From contig NZ_JBEHWS010000006.1 in the NCBI RefSeq assembly GCF_040239565.1, forward strand, positions 186,001 through 250,000: a stretch of DNA of 64,000 bases, read 5' to 3'. The notes under the pieces are model-generated. The model was not told the origin of the DNA and did no database searches. It saw only the letters and a list, made by a program, of their open reading frames with translations. The stretch comes from Fulvimarina sp040239565 (lineage in GTDB: Bacteria > Pseudomonadota > Alphaproteobacteria > Rhizobiales > Rhizobiaceae). How positions within the stretch are numbered: position 1 is the first letter of the stretch; each line of letters opens with the position of its first letter. This document shows, in pieces, positions 8,506-17,489 of the stretch. The position numbers and the translations under genes were made by a program.

Positions 8506-9906
8506 CTAATTCGAAAGGCTCAGCCTCTCGCGCCAGGCCGCGATAGCCGCGCGGACATTGTCCGGCGCCGTGCCGCCATAGCTCGTGCGGCTTGCGACGG
8601 AGGCTTCGACGGTGAGAACCGAATAGACGCCCTCCGTGATTGCGGCGTTGAGCCCCTTGAGATCGTCGAGCGGCAGATCGGCGAGACCGATCCCGCGCTC
8701 CTCGGCCATGGCAACGGCACGGCCCGTCACGTGATGAGCCTCGCGGAAGGGCAGGCCCGCCTCACGCACCAGCCAGTCGGCGAGATCGGTGGCAGTCGAG
8801 AAACCGTGGCCGGCGGCGGCGCGCATCGCTTGCGCGTCGACGACGAGATCGCGGATCATGCCGGTCGAGGCGGCAAGAGCCAGATGCAGCGAATCGATCG
8901 CGTCGAAGACCTGCTCCTTGTCCTCCTGCATGTCCTTGGAATAGGTCAGCGGCAGGCCCTTCATCACCGTCAGCAGCGAGATCAGCGCGCCGTTGATACG
9001 GCCGGGCTTGGCGCGGACCAGCTCCGCGGCATCCGGGTTCTTCTTCTGAGGCATGATGGAAGAGCCGGTGGAGAAAGCGTCCGACAGCTTGACGAAGCCG
9101 AATTGCGGCGTCGACCAGATGACGATCTCCTCGGCAAGCCGCGACAGGTGCGTCGCGCAGATCGCGGCGAAGGAGAGAAATTCCAGCGCGAAGTCGCGAT
9201 CCGAGACCGTATCGAGGGAATTGCGCGTCGGCTCGCGGAAACCGAGCGCTTTTGCCGTCTGGTGGCGATCGATCGGAAATCCCGTGCCGGCAAGCGCGGC
9301 CGCACCCAGTGGACACTCGTCCATCCGTTCGATCGCGTCGCGGCAGCGCGAGAGATCGCGCGCGGCCATTTCGGCATAGGCGAGACAGTGATGGCCGTAT
9401 GTGACCGGCTGGGCGACCTGGAGATGGGTAAAGCCCGGCATCACCGTGTCGGCATGCTCTTCGGCCTTGTCGAGAAGTGCTGCGATGAAATCCTTGAGAC
9501 CCACCTCGAAGCGCTGAAGCGCCGACTTGACATGCAGCCGGAAATCGAGCGCGACCTGATCGTTGCGCGAGCGGGCTGTGTGCAGGCGTCCCGCGGCCGA
9601 ACCGATCAGTTCGGCAAGGCGCGCCTCGATGTTCATGTGAATGTCTTCGCGCTGGCGCGAGAAGGTGAACTCGCCGGCGGCGATCTCGGCGCCGATCTTG
9701 TCCAGCCCCTCGGCGATCGCATCGCGATCTTCCGCGGTGATCACGCCCTTGTCAGCGAGCATCGTCGCATGGGCTTTCGATCCCGCGATATCCTCCTCAT
9801 ATAGACGCTTGTCGAAATCGATGGAGGCGTTGATCTCCTCCATGATGGCATCGGGACCGGAGGCGAAGCGTCCGCCCCACATTTCGTTGCTGGTCGTCTG
9901 GCTCAT
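8506..9906 (-). CDS. argH: Argininosuccinate lyase
   Basis: This 466-residue cytosolic enzyme splits argininosuccinate to arginine and fumarate. The start is the ATG of MSQTTSNEMWGGRF; the WGGRF segment is typical of the N-terminus. The fumarase/aspartase superfamily signature GSSIMPQKKNPD, with the catalytic Ser loop, is near residues 279-290, and HTARSRNDQVALD is also present. It is divergent from tlpA, with only 30 bp between the two start codons, so the promoters must overlap the opposing coding regions or each other. Confidence 0.97.
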   Translation of the reverse strand: MSQTTSNEMWGGRFASGPDAIMEEINASIDFDKRLYEEDIAGSKAHATMLADKGVITAEDRDAIAEGLDKIGAEIAAGEFTFSRQREDIHMNIEARLAELIGSAAGRLHTARSRNDQVALDFRLHVKSALQRFEVGLKDFIAALLDKAEEHADTVMPGFTHLQVAQPVTYGHHCLAYAEMAARDLSRCRDAIERMDECPLGAAALAGTGFPIDRHQTAKALGFREPTRNSLDTVSDRDFALEFLSFAAICATHLSRLAEEIVIWSTPQFGFVKLSDAFSTGSSIMPQKKNPDAAELVRAKPGRINGALISLLTVMKGLPLTYSKDMQEDKEQVFDAIDSLHLALAASTGMIRDLVVDAQAMRAAAGHGFSTATDLADWLVREAGLPFREAHHVTGRAVAMAEERGIGLADLPLDDLKGLNAAITEGVYSVLTVEASVASRTSYGGTAPDNVRAAIAAWRERLSLSN

Positions 9907-9936
9907 CGCATGCGCTTGGGAGTTCGAGGAAAGACA

Positions 9937-10602
9937 ATGGCGGAAAAGCAACCGGGCTTGGGCAAGTCGGTCGGCCTCGCAATCGGAGGCGCCCTAGCGG
10001 CAGGCCTGATCGCTGGCGTCGGCGTCCTATACGTGACGGGCGGATACGAAAGCAATGCGCAGGTTGCTTCCACCTGTCAGGCGAATGAGAGCCTTGCGAA
10101 CGCAATCGACGAAGCCGCGCAGGGCGAAGTCGCCGCAGTACAGCCAGTCGACACCCCGTTCGACGTGAAGACCATCGCCTTCAAGGATGCCGATGGTGCA
10201 GAGCGCAGCCTCGCCGATTTTTCCGGACAGGCCCTTCTCGTCAATCTCTGGGCGACATGGTGTGCGCCGTGCCGCGCCGAAATGCCGGCACTCGACGAAC
10301 TGGAGCGACAGCGCGGCGGCGAGGACTTCGCGGTTATCCCCATCAATGTCGATACCGGCGATGAAGCCAAACCGAAGGGCTTTTACGAGGAGACCGGTCT
10401 GACCGACCTGCCGTATTTCCGCGACGAGACGATGGGCGTCTTCCAGAACCTGAAGAGCCAGGGCACCGCGTTCGGCCTGCCGGTCACGCTTCTCGTCGAC
10501 GAAGAGGGTTGTGCCCGCGCCGCGGTCAACGGTCCGGCAGAATGGGCGAGCCCGGACGCCATTCGCCTGATCGACGCCATTCGTCAGCCGGACGCGATCT
10601 GA
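9937..10602 (+). CDS. tlpA: Membrane-anchored thioredoxin-like protein (TlpA)
   Basis: This is a 221-residue periplasm-facing thiol-disulfide reductase. The chosen ATG (MAEKQPGLGK) has GAGGAAAG just upstream. One N-terminal membrane anchor lies at residues about 9-31, followed by a TlpA/ResA-type thioredoxin fold with the active site WCAPC (Cys109 and Cys112). Known rhizobial TlpA reduces the copper chaperone ScoI and the CuA centre of cytochrome oxidase subunit II. This genome encodes a caa3 oxidase later in the window, so that role is plausible. Divergence from argH is a conserved arrangement. Confidence 0.9.
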   Translation: MAEKQPGLGKSVGLAIGGALAAGLIAGVGVLYVTGGYESNAQVASTCQANESLANAIDEAAQGEVAAVQPVDTPFDVKTIAFKDADGAERSLADFSGQALLVNLWATWCAPCRAEMPALDELERQRGGEDFAVIPINVDTGDEAKPKGFYEETGLTDLPYFRDETMGVFQNLKSQGTAFGLPVTLLVDEEGCARAAVNGPAEWASPDAIRLIDAIRQPDAI

Positions 10603-10773
10603 TACTTGAGCAGAATACCTCATCGAAAGGCGCCGAGCCGTTCGGCTGACACGGATCACAGGCAAAGCTCTCCCGTCGAGAGCCCTGAGTGATCTCGATG
10701 GCTTCGTGTGGAGTCTGTCATCCGATTGGCACCGCTAACCCGGTTGACGTTCCTCGGCATGACCTGAGACACG

Positions 10774-10791
10774 GGGCGCGAATTCGCGCCC
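10774..10791. repeat. Perfect 18-bp palindrome
   Basis: The sequence from GGGCGCG to CGCGCCC around a central AATT is identical to its reverse complement over all 18 bp. It lies about 170 bp after the tlpA stop codon and has no T-run, so it is a poor terminator. A protein-binding site is possible but unproven. Confidence 0.6.
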
Positions 10792-10921
10792 GGTCGGATG
10801 AGACCCTTTCCTGATCATGCATCGCGCGGGGGATGGCAACGCGCGCGGCATCGCCCGTGGCGCCGCTGGTCAGCGGCGGAGTTCAAAGGCCCTATCGAGG
10901 CCAGACATGCTGATTTTCGGG

Positions 10922-11036
10922 GTGCTGAAATAACAAGAGAGCCGCACGGCCTGGAGGGGGATACGCCGTTGCGACTCTCTTGCATTTTCTAACGAGCGCG
11001 GGTCCTGGAGAGGGGGAAGAGGACCGTTGCACTCTG
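10922..11036 (-). ncRNA. Candidate trans-acting small RNA with two C-rich (anti-Shine-Dalgarno-like) hairpin loops
   Basis: On the minus strand the first hairpin is GGTCCT/AGGACC (11025-11020 and 11006-11001) with loop CTTCCCCCTCTCC. The second is a 17-bp stem (10982-10965 with 10950-10934) with loop GTATCCCCCTCCAG, followed by TTATTTC. One pair in this stem is a G-U wobble when read on the minus strand but a C-A mismatch on the plus strand, which favours the minus strand. Stacked hairpins exposing CCUCC-type loops, the last serving as terminator, resemble rhizobial alpha-r14/NfeR1 and 'cuckoo' type sRNAs. Ends are approximate and no promoter could be assigned. Confidence 0.5.
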
Positions 11037-11297
11037 AAGTATCGGCGGTAAAGCGGGGGACATGCTTTAGGGCCGAACCGACGTATCAGCGTCGTTGTGA
11101 TAAAGATGCTACGGGAGACGCCTAAAATCAAGCGCGGTGCGCAATCCGATGCGTCACATCCGCGTGAGTTACAGGTACGCCCTACAGACCACGGAAAATA
11201 TCCTTACACAAGCCCCTAAATTTAATAGGAATTCTTTTTGTATACAGACAACGGCCCGGATTCGGGATGGGTCGTTAGCCCGATAATATCCTCAAAA

Positions 11298-11666
11298 TCA
11301 ATCGAGGATCAGCGGCTTTTGGCAGTTATCCCCATCGCCGTAACGTTCGATAATAGCCGAGGACATGAGGAAAACCTCCGAAGGCGAGATATTCGCCATA
11401 CCGAACGTATCGAACTGGTTCTTGTCGAGATCGACACGCGTGATCAGAACGACGCCGGAATGACGCTTGTCTTTTCGGATCGTCTTAAAGAGTTCGTCGA
11501 CGGTTTCGCCCTCTCCCTCCAGGATCTGCGTGATGATGCGTCCGTCATAAGCGATCACGCCACGCACGCCGCGCTTCTCGTTGCGCCGGCTCGCATCCGC
11601 GACGAGTTCGCGGAAGGCATCCTTGCTGAGATCGTTGGCAATGCTGCTATATGTGATGTGACGCAT
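11298..11666 (-). CDS. Single-domain BLUF blue-light photoreceptor
   Basis: This 122-residue protein is a stand-alone FAD-binding BLUF domain with a short C-terminal tail. The residues of the photoactive hydrogen-bond network are visible: Tyr6 (HITYSS), Asn29 (SRRNEKRG) and Gln47 (IITQILEGEG). The DKRHSGV segment at 66-72 is also typical. The semi-conserved Trp of the C-terminal strand is replaced by Phe88, with Met90 kept (FDTFGMA). Short BLUF proteins signal by protein-protein contact and control motility, biofilm or stress responses; the partner is not evident here. It diverges from glcB over 220 bp. Confidence 0.92.
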   Translation of the reverse strand: MRHITYSSIANDLSKDAFRELVADASRRNEKRGVRGVIAYDGRIITQILEGEGETVDELFKTIRKDKRHSGVVLITRVDLDKNQFDTFGMANISPSEVFLMSSAIIERYGDGDNCQKPLILD

Positions 11667-11886
11667 CGATCGTCAAAAATCCGTTGCTTGCTGCGTGGGA
11701 AAACCGGTTCGGGTCGAAAGAGCGCCGGCAGGGTTCCAGTCTACAGAAGTTTGCCGCAGATCGTCAAAAAGCGCCTCTAAACCTTCCGGCACTCGCCCCG
11801 GTCCGTATCCTTGCCTAACTTCCCGTTCCTGAACGTCCGATTGACAGGACGGATATGCTGGTCGATTGCCGGAGGAGCATGAGTTG

Positions 11887-14076
11887 ATGACAAGGGCACC
11901 ACACATGACCGAAATGACGAAGGTGAACGACCTTGAGGTCGCCACGAACCTGAAAACATTCATCGACGAGGAGGCGCTTGCCGACACGGGCATCGCGCCC
12001 GATAAGTTCTGGTCGTCCTTCTCCTCCCTGCTGAACGATCTCGCGCCGAAGAACCGCGAACTGCTGCAAATCCGCGAGGACATGCAAGCCAAGATCGACG
12101 AATGGCATCGCGCCCAGCGTGGCAAGCAGATCGATGCAGACGAATACCAGGCCTTCCTGCGCGAGATCGGCTACATCGTGCCCGAGGGCAGCGACTTCGA
12201 GATCCAGACCGGAAATGTCGATCCAGAAATCGCCGTCGTACCGGGTCCGCAGCTCGTCGTTCCGATCATGAATGCCCGCTACCTATTAAACGCGGCCAAT
12301 GCCCGCTGGGGCTCGCTCTACGACGCCCTCTACGGCACCGACGCCATGGGCGACGAACCCGAAGGCAAAGGCTACGACCGAGCCCGCGGCGCTCGCGTCG
12401 TCACATGGGCGAAGAGCTTTCTCGACGGCGTCGCGCCGCTCGACCGCATCTCCCATATCGACGTCGAGCAATACACCGTCTCCGACGGCACGCTGATCGC
12501 GAAATTCGGCGGCGACAAGTCCGCGCGGCTGAAGAACCCGCTCGCCTTTGTCGGCTATTCCGGCGATGCTGAAAAGCCATCCGCCATCATCCTCAAGCAC
12601 AACGGCCTGCATGTGGAGATCAAGGTCGACGCCAAGCATACGGTCGGGAAGAACGACCGCGGGCATGTAGCCGACGTGCTCCTGGAATCGGCCGTCACGG
12701 CGATCTGCGACTGCGAAGATTCCGTCGCCGCCGTCGATGCCGAGGACAAGACGCTCGTCTACCGCAACTGGCTTGGCCTGATGAAGGGCAATCTTACCGA
12801 GAGCTTCGACAAGGGCGGCAAGACGGTCACCCGCGCGCTCAACCCGGATCGCCAGTATACCGCGCCGGATGGATCGACCATCACCGTGCCGGGCCGGGCG
12901 CTTCTGCTTGTCCGCAATGTCGGTCACCTGATGACCAATCCCGCCATCCGCCTCAAGGACGGCTCGGAGGCACCCGAAGGTCTGATGGACGCGATGATCA
13001 CATCGTTGATCGCCATCCATGACCTTAAAAAGATGGGCGGCATGCGCAATTCGCGCTCCCGCTCGGTCTATATCGTCAAGCCGAAGATGCACGGGCCCGA
13101 CGAGGTCGCCTTCACCGACGAGATCTTCACCCGCGTCGAGCAGGCTCTCGGTCTCGACCCGAATACGGTCAAGATCGGCATCATGGACGAGGAGCGCCGC
13201 ACCACCGTCAACCTCAAGGAGTGCATCCGCGCCGCCCGTCACCGGGTGTTCTTCATCAATACCGGCTTCCTCGACCGCACCGGCGACGAAATCCATACCT
13301 CGATGGAAGCGGGCCCCATGGTCCGCAAGACCGTGATGAAGGATCGCACCTGGATCAAGGCCTACGAGGACTGGAACGTGGATGTGGGTCTTGCCTGCGG
13401 TTTCCGCGGCAAGGCGCAGATCGGCAAGGGCATGTGGGCGGCGCCCGCCAAGATGAACGACATGCTGAACCAGAAGGTCGGCCATCCCCAGGCCGGCGCA
13501 AACTGCGCCTGGGTGCCCTCCCCGACCGCGGCGACGCTCCATGCGACCCACTATCACAGGGTGGACGTTCTCGCCTGGCAGGAGTCGATCGCCGCCAAGG
13601 GCCGCCGTGCGATCCTCTACGACCTCCTCACGATCCCGCTCGCCAACCGCGCCAACTGGCCGGATCAGCAGATCAAGGACGAGGTCCGCAACAACGCGCA
13701 AGGGATACTCGGCTATGTCGTGCGCTGGATCGATCAGGGCGTCGGCTGCTCCACGGTGCCGGACATCAACGATGTCGGTCTGATGGAGGACCGTGCTACC
13801 TGCCGCATCTCCTCCCAGCACATCGCCAACTGGCTGCACAACGGCGTCGTCTCGGAAGACGAGGTGATGGCTGCGATGAAGGAAATGGCGAAAAAGGTCG
13901 ACGAGCAGAACGCCGGCGATCCGGCATACGAGAAGATGGACGGCCGCTTCGAGGAATCGATCGCCTTCAAGGCAGCCTGCGACCTCGTCCTCAAGGGCCG
14001 CGTCCAGCCGTCCGGCTACACCGAGCCGATCCTCCATGCCCGCCGGCTGGAGAAGAAGGCCGAAAAGGCGGCCTGA
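11887..14076 (+). CDS. glcB: Malate synthase G
   Basis: This 729-residue enzyme condenses glyoxylate and acetyl-CoA to malate, for growth on C2 compounds and glycolate or glyoxylate. The chosen ATG (MTRAPHMTEM) follows GGAGGAG at 11871-11877; a second ATG six codons later is possible. The length and the single long TIM-barrel protein fit the monomeric G isoform. The C-terminal MEDRATCRISSQHIANWL segment contains the catalytic Asp (about residue 635). The gene stands alone between a divergent BLUF gene and a convergent peptidase gene, and a terminator follows at 14102. Confidence 0.97.
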   Translation: MTRAPHMTEMTKVNDLEVATNLKTFIDEEALADTGIAPDKFWSSFSSLLNDLAPKNRELLQIREDMQAKIDEWHRAQRGKQIDADEYQAFLREIGYIVPEGSDFEIQTGNVDPEIAVVPGPQLVVPIMNARYLLNAANARWGSLYDALYGTDAMGDEPEGKGYDRARGARVVTWAKSFLDGVAPLDRISHIDVEQYTVSDGTLIAKFGGDKSARLKNPLAFVGYSGDAEKPSAIILKHNGLHVEIKVDAKHTVGKNDRGHVADVLLESAVTAICDCEDSVAAVDAEDKTLVYRNWLGLMKGNLTESFDKGGKTVTRALNPDRQYTAPDGSTITVPGRALLLVRNVGHLMTNPAIRLKDGSEAPEGLMDAMITSLIAIHDLKKMGGMRNSRSRSVYIVKPKMHGPDEVAFTDEIFTRVEQALGLDPNTVKIGIMDEERRTTVNLKECIRAARHRVFFINTGFLDRTGDEIHTSMEAGPMVRKTVMKDRTWIKAYEDWNVDVGLACGFRGKAQIGKGMWAAPAKMNDMLNQKVGHPQAGANCAWVPSPTAATLHATHYHRVDVLAWQESIAAKGRRAILYDLLTIPLANRANWPDQQIKDEVRNNAQGILGYVVRWIDQGVGCSTVPDINDVGLMEDRATCRISSQHIANWLHNGVVSEDEVMAAMKEMAKKVDEQNAGDPAYEKMDGRFEESIAFKAACDLVLKGRVQPSGYTEPILHARRLEKKAEKAA

Positions 14077-14101
14077 GGTCGCCTGCATTTCGAAATCGTT
14101 G

Positions 14102-14134
14102 CGGCGTCGGCACCTCTTGGTCCGGCGCCGTTTT
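14102..14134 (+). terminator. Rho-independent terminator after glcB
   Basis: A nine-bp stem, CGGCGTCGG (14102-14110) with CCGGCGCCG (14122-14130), includes one G-T wobble. The loop is 11 nt and TTTT follows directly. Confidence 0.75.
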
Positions 14135-14180
14135 CACGAGATCGGCGACTTGGCGTCTCAATGGGCCCGGCCACCACCGG

Positions 14181-15176
14181 TCATTTTACCGAGACGGTCC
14201 TCGTCTTCGTCTCCACCACCTTGCCGTCCCGCTTCAGGTCGATCTCGAGCGTCCACTCTCCCGGTTCGGGCGACCGGCCTCGACCGACGAACTGCATGTA
14301 GGCGGCCTTGCGATGGGAAAGCGGCGGTGTCTCGGTCTCGGTATAGGTCGTTCCGTCAGGTGCGGTGATCTTGAAATGCAGGCGGTCGGCTTGCGAAAGA
14401 TTCAGGAACCAGCCCCAGCCGACGGTCGCCCGGTCTCGCGAGGTCAGGTCTGCCGGCGGGCCCTTCAGCATCAAGCTCTCGTATTTCGGCGGGCTCCCCG
14501 TCATGCCAAGCCCCATCACATGAACGTTTGCCTTATCGAGGAAGTCGAGGGCGGCTTGCGACCAGAGCGGCTCCGCCGCCTCATGCGAACAGCCGCTGCC
14601 GATCAGCTTGCCGGTGAACGGATCCACGTCCTTTCCGTCTCGCCGGACCGTCAAGTGGAGATGGGGAAACGCCGCCATTCCCGATGAGCCGACCGCCCCG
14701 ATCATCTGACCTTTCTTGACTTCGTCTCCGCCCGCGACTGCCAGCGAACCTTTGCGCATGTGGCAATACTGGGTTTCCAACCCATTCGCATGGTCAATGA
14801 TCGCGCCATTGCCGCAATCCCTGCCCTTGAAGCGGGGCCATTCGGATTTGTCGCGGATCGGGCGATCCTCTTCACCGTCCCGGATCGCGCGCACGGTGCC
14901 GTCCGCGAGCGCAAGGACAGGCACATCGCGCACGATATCGGTCATGGAGGGAACGCGGATGTCGGTCCCGCTATGGCCGTCATAGGAGGCCTCCCCGCAA
15001 AACGGGTCTTCCACCTTCGGCCCCTCGTCCATGTCGGGATATTGCTGCAGAAAGCAGGTCTCGCCGGGCTTGCAATCGAGCGGAACGCCTAGCGCCGTCC
15101 CCTCCTCAGCCGAGGCCGGCCAGGCAAGACAGGCGGACGAGAGAGCGGCAAGAGCCATTGCCTTGAGGCGATGCAA
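14181..15176 (-). CDS. Secreted M23-family (LytM-type) metallopeptidase
   Basis: This is a 331-residue exported protein with a signal peptide at residues 1-23 (ending AWPASA). The M23 zinc site is visible as His68-x3-Asp72 in HSGTDI and the HxH pair His172/His174 in PHLHLTV, with another conserved His at 139 in QYCHM. The catalytic domain covers about 60-190. The C-terminal 140 residues look like a beta-sandwich accessory domain. Family members cut peptidoglycan cross-links or act as amidase activators; because all zinc ligands are present this one is probably catalytic. It is a single gene, convergent with glcB. Confidence 0.88.
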   Translation of the reverse strand: MHRLKAMALAALSSACLAWPASAEEGTALGVPLDCKPGETCFLQQYPDMDEGPKVEDPFCGEASYDGHSGTDIRVPSMTDIVRDVPVLALADGTVRAIRDGEEDRPIRDKSEWPRFKGRDCGNGAIIDHANGLETQYCHMRKGSLAVAGGDEVKKGQMIGAVGSSGMAAFPHLHLTVRRDGKDVDPFTGKLIGSGCSHEAAEPLWSQAALDFLDKANVHVMGLGMTGSPPKYESLMLKGPPADLTSRDRATVGWGWFLNLSQADRLHFKITAPDGTTYTETETPPLSHRKAAYMQFVGRGRSPEPGEWTLEIDLKRDGKVVETKTRTVSVK

Positions 15177-15353
15177 ATTCTAATCCTCCCGGCTGAACGA
15201 CCTTCAAGAATCGTGTTTCATTCGACAGGGCACACCGTCTCGGGAGGCTCGTCCAGGGCGGTGAGGCTTCATTCCGCGGCGAATTGAAGCATTTCAGGAA
15301 ATGAGATTCCAGCCCGGTTCACAATCGGAACGGACAAAAAACGGGGAAAATCA

Positions 15354-16469
15354 ATGGCCACTCGCAAGCTCCTCCTCCTGCCGGGCGACGGCATCGGTCC
15401 TGAGATCGCGAAGGAAGCGGACAGGCTGATCGGCGTGTTGAACGAGGTCTCCTCCGCTGATTTCGAAACTGAGAGCGCCCTTGTCGGGGGTTCGGCCTAT
15501 GACGATTGCGGCGAGGCCATCAGCGAGGCCACGATGGAGCTCGCCCTATCGGCGGATGCGATCCTCTTCGGCGCGGTCGGTGGCCCGAAGTGGGATGGCG
15601 TTCCCTACGACAAGCGCCCGGAAGCCGGCCTCCTTCGTCTCCGCAAGGACCTGGGACTCTTCGCCAATCTGAGACCCGCGATCTGCTATCCGGCGCTCGC
15701 CGACGCGTCTTCGCTGAAGCGGCACATCATCGAGGGCCTTGATATCCTGATCCTGCGCGAACTCACCGGCGGGGTCTATTTCGGCGAACCGAAGGAAATC
15801 ATCGATCTCGGCAACGGGCAGAAGCGTGCAATCGATACGCAGGTCTACGAGACCTACGAAATCGAGCGCATCGCGCGCGCCGCCTTCGAACTTGCACGCA
15901 CCCGCCGGGGCAAGGTCACCTCGATGGAAAAGCGCAACGTGATGAAGTCTGGCGTCTTCTGGAAGGAAGTCGTCACGCGCATCCATCGCGAGGAATTCCC
16001 GGACCTCACATTGGAGCATGAACTCGCCGATGCCGGCGGTATGAAGCTCGTGCGTGAGCCCAAGCAGTTCGACGTCATCGTCACGGACAACCTCTTCGGC
16101 GACATGCTCTCCGATATCGCGGCGATGCTGACCGGCTCGCTGGGAATGCTGCCCTCGGCTTCCCTCGGCAAGCCCGACGAAGCGACCGGCCGGCGCAAGG
16201 CGCTCTACGAGCCGGTGCACGGTTCGGCGCCGGACATCGCGGGCCAGGGCCTTGCCAATCCGATCGCCATGATCGCCTCGCTGGCCATGTGCCTGCGCTA
16301 TTCCTTCGAGATGAACAGGGAAGCGGACGCGCTTGAAGCTGCGATCGCCGACACGCTCAACGACGGCATCCGCACCGGCGACATCATGGCGGAAGGGTGC
16401 CGGAAGGTTGGCACGAGCGATATGGGCGATGCGATCGCCGAGCGGTTCCGCACAAAGCTCGCCAGCTGA
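15354..16469 (+). CDS. leuB: 3-isopropylmalate dehydrogenase
   Basis: This 371-residue cytosolic NAD-dependent enzyme performs the third step of leucine synthesis, oxidising 3-isopropylmalate. The N-terminal LLLLPGDGIGPEI, the Arg-rich LRKDLGLFANLRP substrate loop, the metal site VTDNLFGDMLSD and the adenine-binding EPVHGSAPDIAGQG segment are all present. It is monocistronic, with a strong terminator 24 bp after the stop. leuC and leuD are not in this window. Confidence 0.97.
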   Translation: MATRKLLLLPGDGIGPEIAKEADRLIGVLNEVSSADFETESALVGGSAYDDCGEAISEATMELALSADAILFGAVGGPKWDGVPYDKRPEAGLLRLRKDLGLFANLRPAICYPALADASSLKRHIIEGLDILILRELTGGVYFGEPKEIIDLGNGQKRAIDTQVYETYEIERIARAAFELARTRRGKVTSMEKRNVMKSGVFWKEVVTRIHREEFPDLTLEHELADAGGMKLVREPKQFDVIVTDNLFGDMLSDIAAMLTGSLGMLPSASLGKPDEATGRRKALYEPVHGSAPDIAGQGLANPIAMIASLAMCLRYSFEMNREADALEAAIADTLNDGIRTGDIMAEGCRKVGTSDMGDAIAERFRTKLAS

Positions 16470-16492
16470 AAAGCCTGATATCCCAACGAAAG

Positions 16493-16529
16493 AAGGCCCG
16501 GCGCCATCAGGCTGCCGGGCCTTTCTGTT
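16493..16529. terminator. Bidirectional terminator between leuB and coxM
   Basis: A ten-bp perfect stem, AAGGCCCGGC (16493-16502) with GCCGGGCCTT (16514-16523), has an 11-nt loop and is followed by TCTGTTT. Because AAAG precedes it on the left, it can also end the leftward cox transcript. Confidence 0.85.
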
Positions 16530-16548
16530 TCGGTAGCCGATGCGCCGG

Positions 16549-17355
16549 TCAGCTTTTTGCCGACGCCACCGCGCGCTTGGTGACGACCTTGACGAGATTG
16601 GCGCGATAGCTGGCAGAGCCGTGCATGTCGCCCATCATCTTGTCGGCCGAGATCGAGAGGCTGTCGAGCGCCGAGCCGTCGAAGTTGCGGCCGAGCGCGC
16701 TTTCGGCCTCGCTCCAGCGGAAAACGCCGTCATTGCCTGCTCCGGTCACGCCGACGCCGACCGAACCATCGGCACGCTTGGCGACGAAGACGCCGGCCAT
16801 GGCATAGCGCGAGGCGGGATTGCGGAATTTCTCCCAGCCGGCCGCCTGCGGCGGTTCGAAGGAGACCGCCGTCACGATCTCGTTTTCTTCGAGCGCCGTC
16901 TCGAACATGCCGGTGAAGAAGTCGTCGGCCGACATCTCGCGGGTGTTGGTGTGGATCGTCGCGCCCATGGCGAGGAGCGCCGCCGGATAGTCCGCCGCCG
17001 GGTCGTGATTGGCGACCGAGCCGCCGATCGTGCCCATGTGGCGCACGGCCGGATCGCCGATCAGGCCGGCGAGATAGGAGAATGTCGGCGCGTGCTGCTT
17101 GACCGTCTCGTTCGCCTTGATCTCGGCATGGGTCGTGCCGCCGCCGATCTTCAGACGTCCGTTCTCGAAGCTGATGCCTTTGAGCTCGGAGACATGGCGC
17201 AGATCGATCAGCGAGGTCGGCATGGCGAGCCGCGCCTTCATGGTCGGGATCAGCGTCATGCCGCCCGACATCAGCTTGCCTTCGCCGTCGCTCTCGCCGA
17301 GCAGCTTGACCGCCTCGTCGACGCTCGTCGGGCGTTGATAGGATGTTTCGTACAT
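16549..17355 (-). CDS. coxM: Molybdenum hydroxylase FAD subunit (CoxM-like)
   Basis: This 268-residue medium subunit passes electrons from the iron-sulfur subunit to FAD and on to the acceptor. The FAD-binding loops GGMTLIPTMKARL (near residue 31) and the later IGGSVANHDPAADYP motif are typical of the CO-dehydrogenase medium-subunit family. GGGAGGT lies ahead of the ATG. It is the last gene of a coxS-coxL-coxM operon. This S-L-M order matches form II (BMS-type) clusters, whereas true CO dehydrogenases are M-S-L. Confidence 0.9.
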   Translation of the reverse strand: MYETSYQRPTSVDEAVKLLGESDGEGKLMSGGMTLIPTMKARLAMPTSLIDLRHVSELKGISFENGRLKIGGGTTHAEIKANETVKQHAPTFSYLAGLIGDPAVRHMGTIGGSVANHDPAADYPAALLAMGATIHTNTREMSADDFFTGMFETALEENEIVTAVSFEPPQAAGWEKFRNPASRYAMAGVFVAKRADGSVGVGVTGAGNDGVFRWSEAESALGRNFDGSALDSLSISADKMMGDMHGSASYRANLVKVVTKRAVASAKS

Positions 17356-17489
17356 TGAATGAGACCTCCCTTGGTGTTCCGGCCGGCTGCGCCGCTGCTT
17401 GTGGCGGCGATGGAGCTCTCGGCGCGGAACGCTGGTTCAAAACCGAAGCATGATCACGGCGGGCGTTTCAGCCCGCCGCTCGTCCATCA

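Larger units (their letters stand above)
10603..11297. other. 695-bp intergenic region between tlpA and the BLUF gene
   Basis: No convincing protein frame is present. The region holds a perfect 18-bp palindrome (10774-10791), a short GC hairpin (CGCCGCT/AGCGGCG around 10862-10880) and the two-hairpin candidate small RNA (10922-11036, minus strand). The remaining right part is AT-richer and probably contains the 3' end of the BLUF transcript. Confidence 0.6.

Noticed and set aside
10798..10992. 64-codon plus-strand frame in the tlpA-BLUF gap
   Set aside because: No SD, Arg/His-rich composition and overlap with the strong hairpins of the candidate RNA argue against a protein.
12286..14088. A 600-codon minus-strand frame opposite glcB, and similar long frames at 17802-19901 and 4107-5639 on the plus strand
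   Set aside because: They lie fully opposite well-identified genes (glcB, coxL, the TIGR02302 gene), arise from strong third-position GC bias, and show no recognisable domain.
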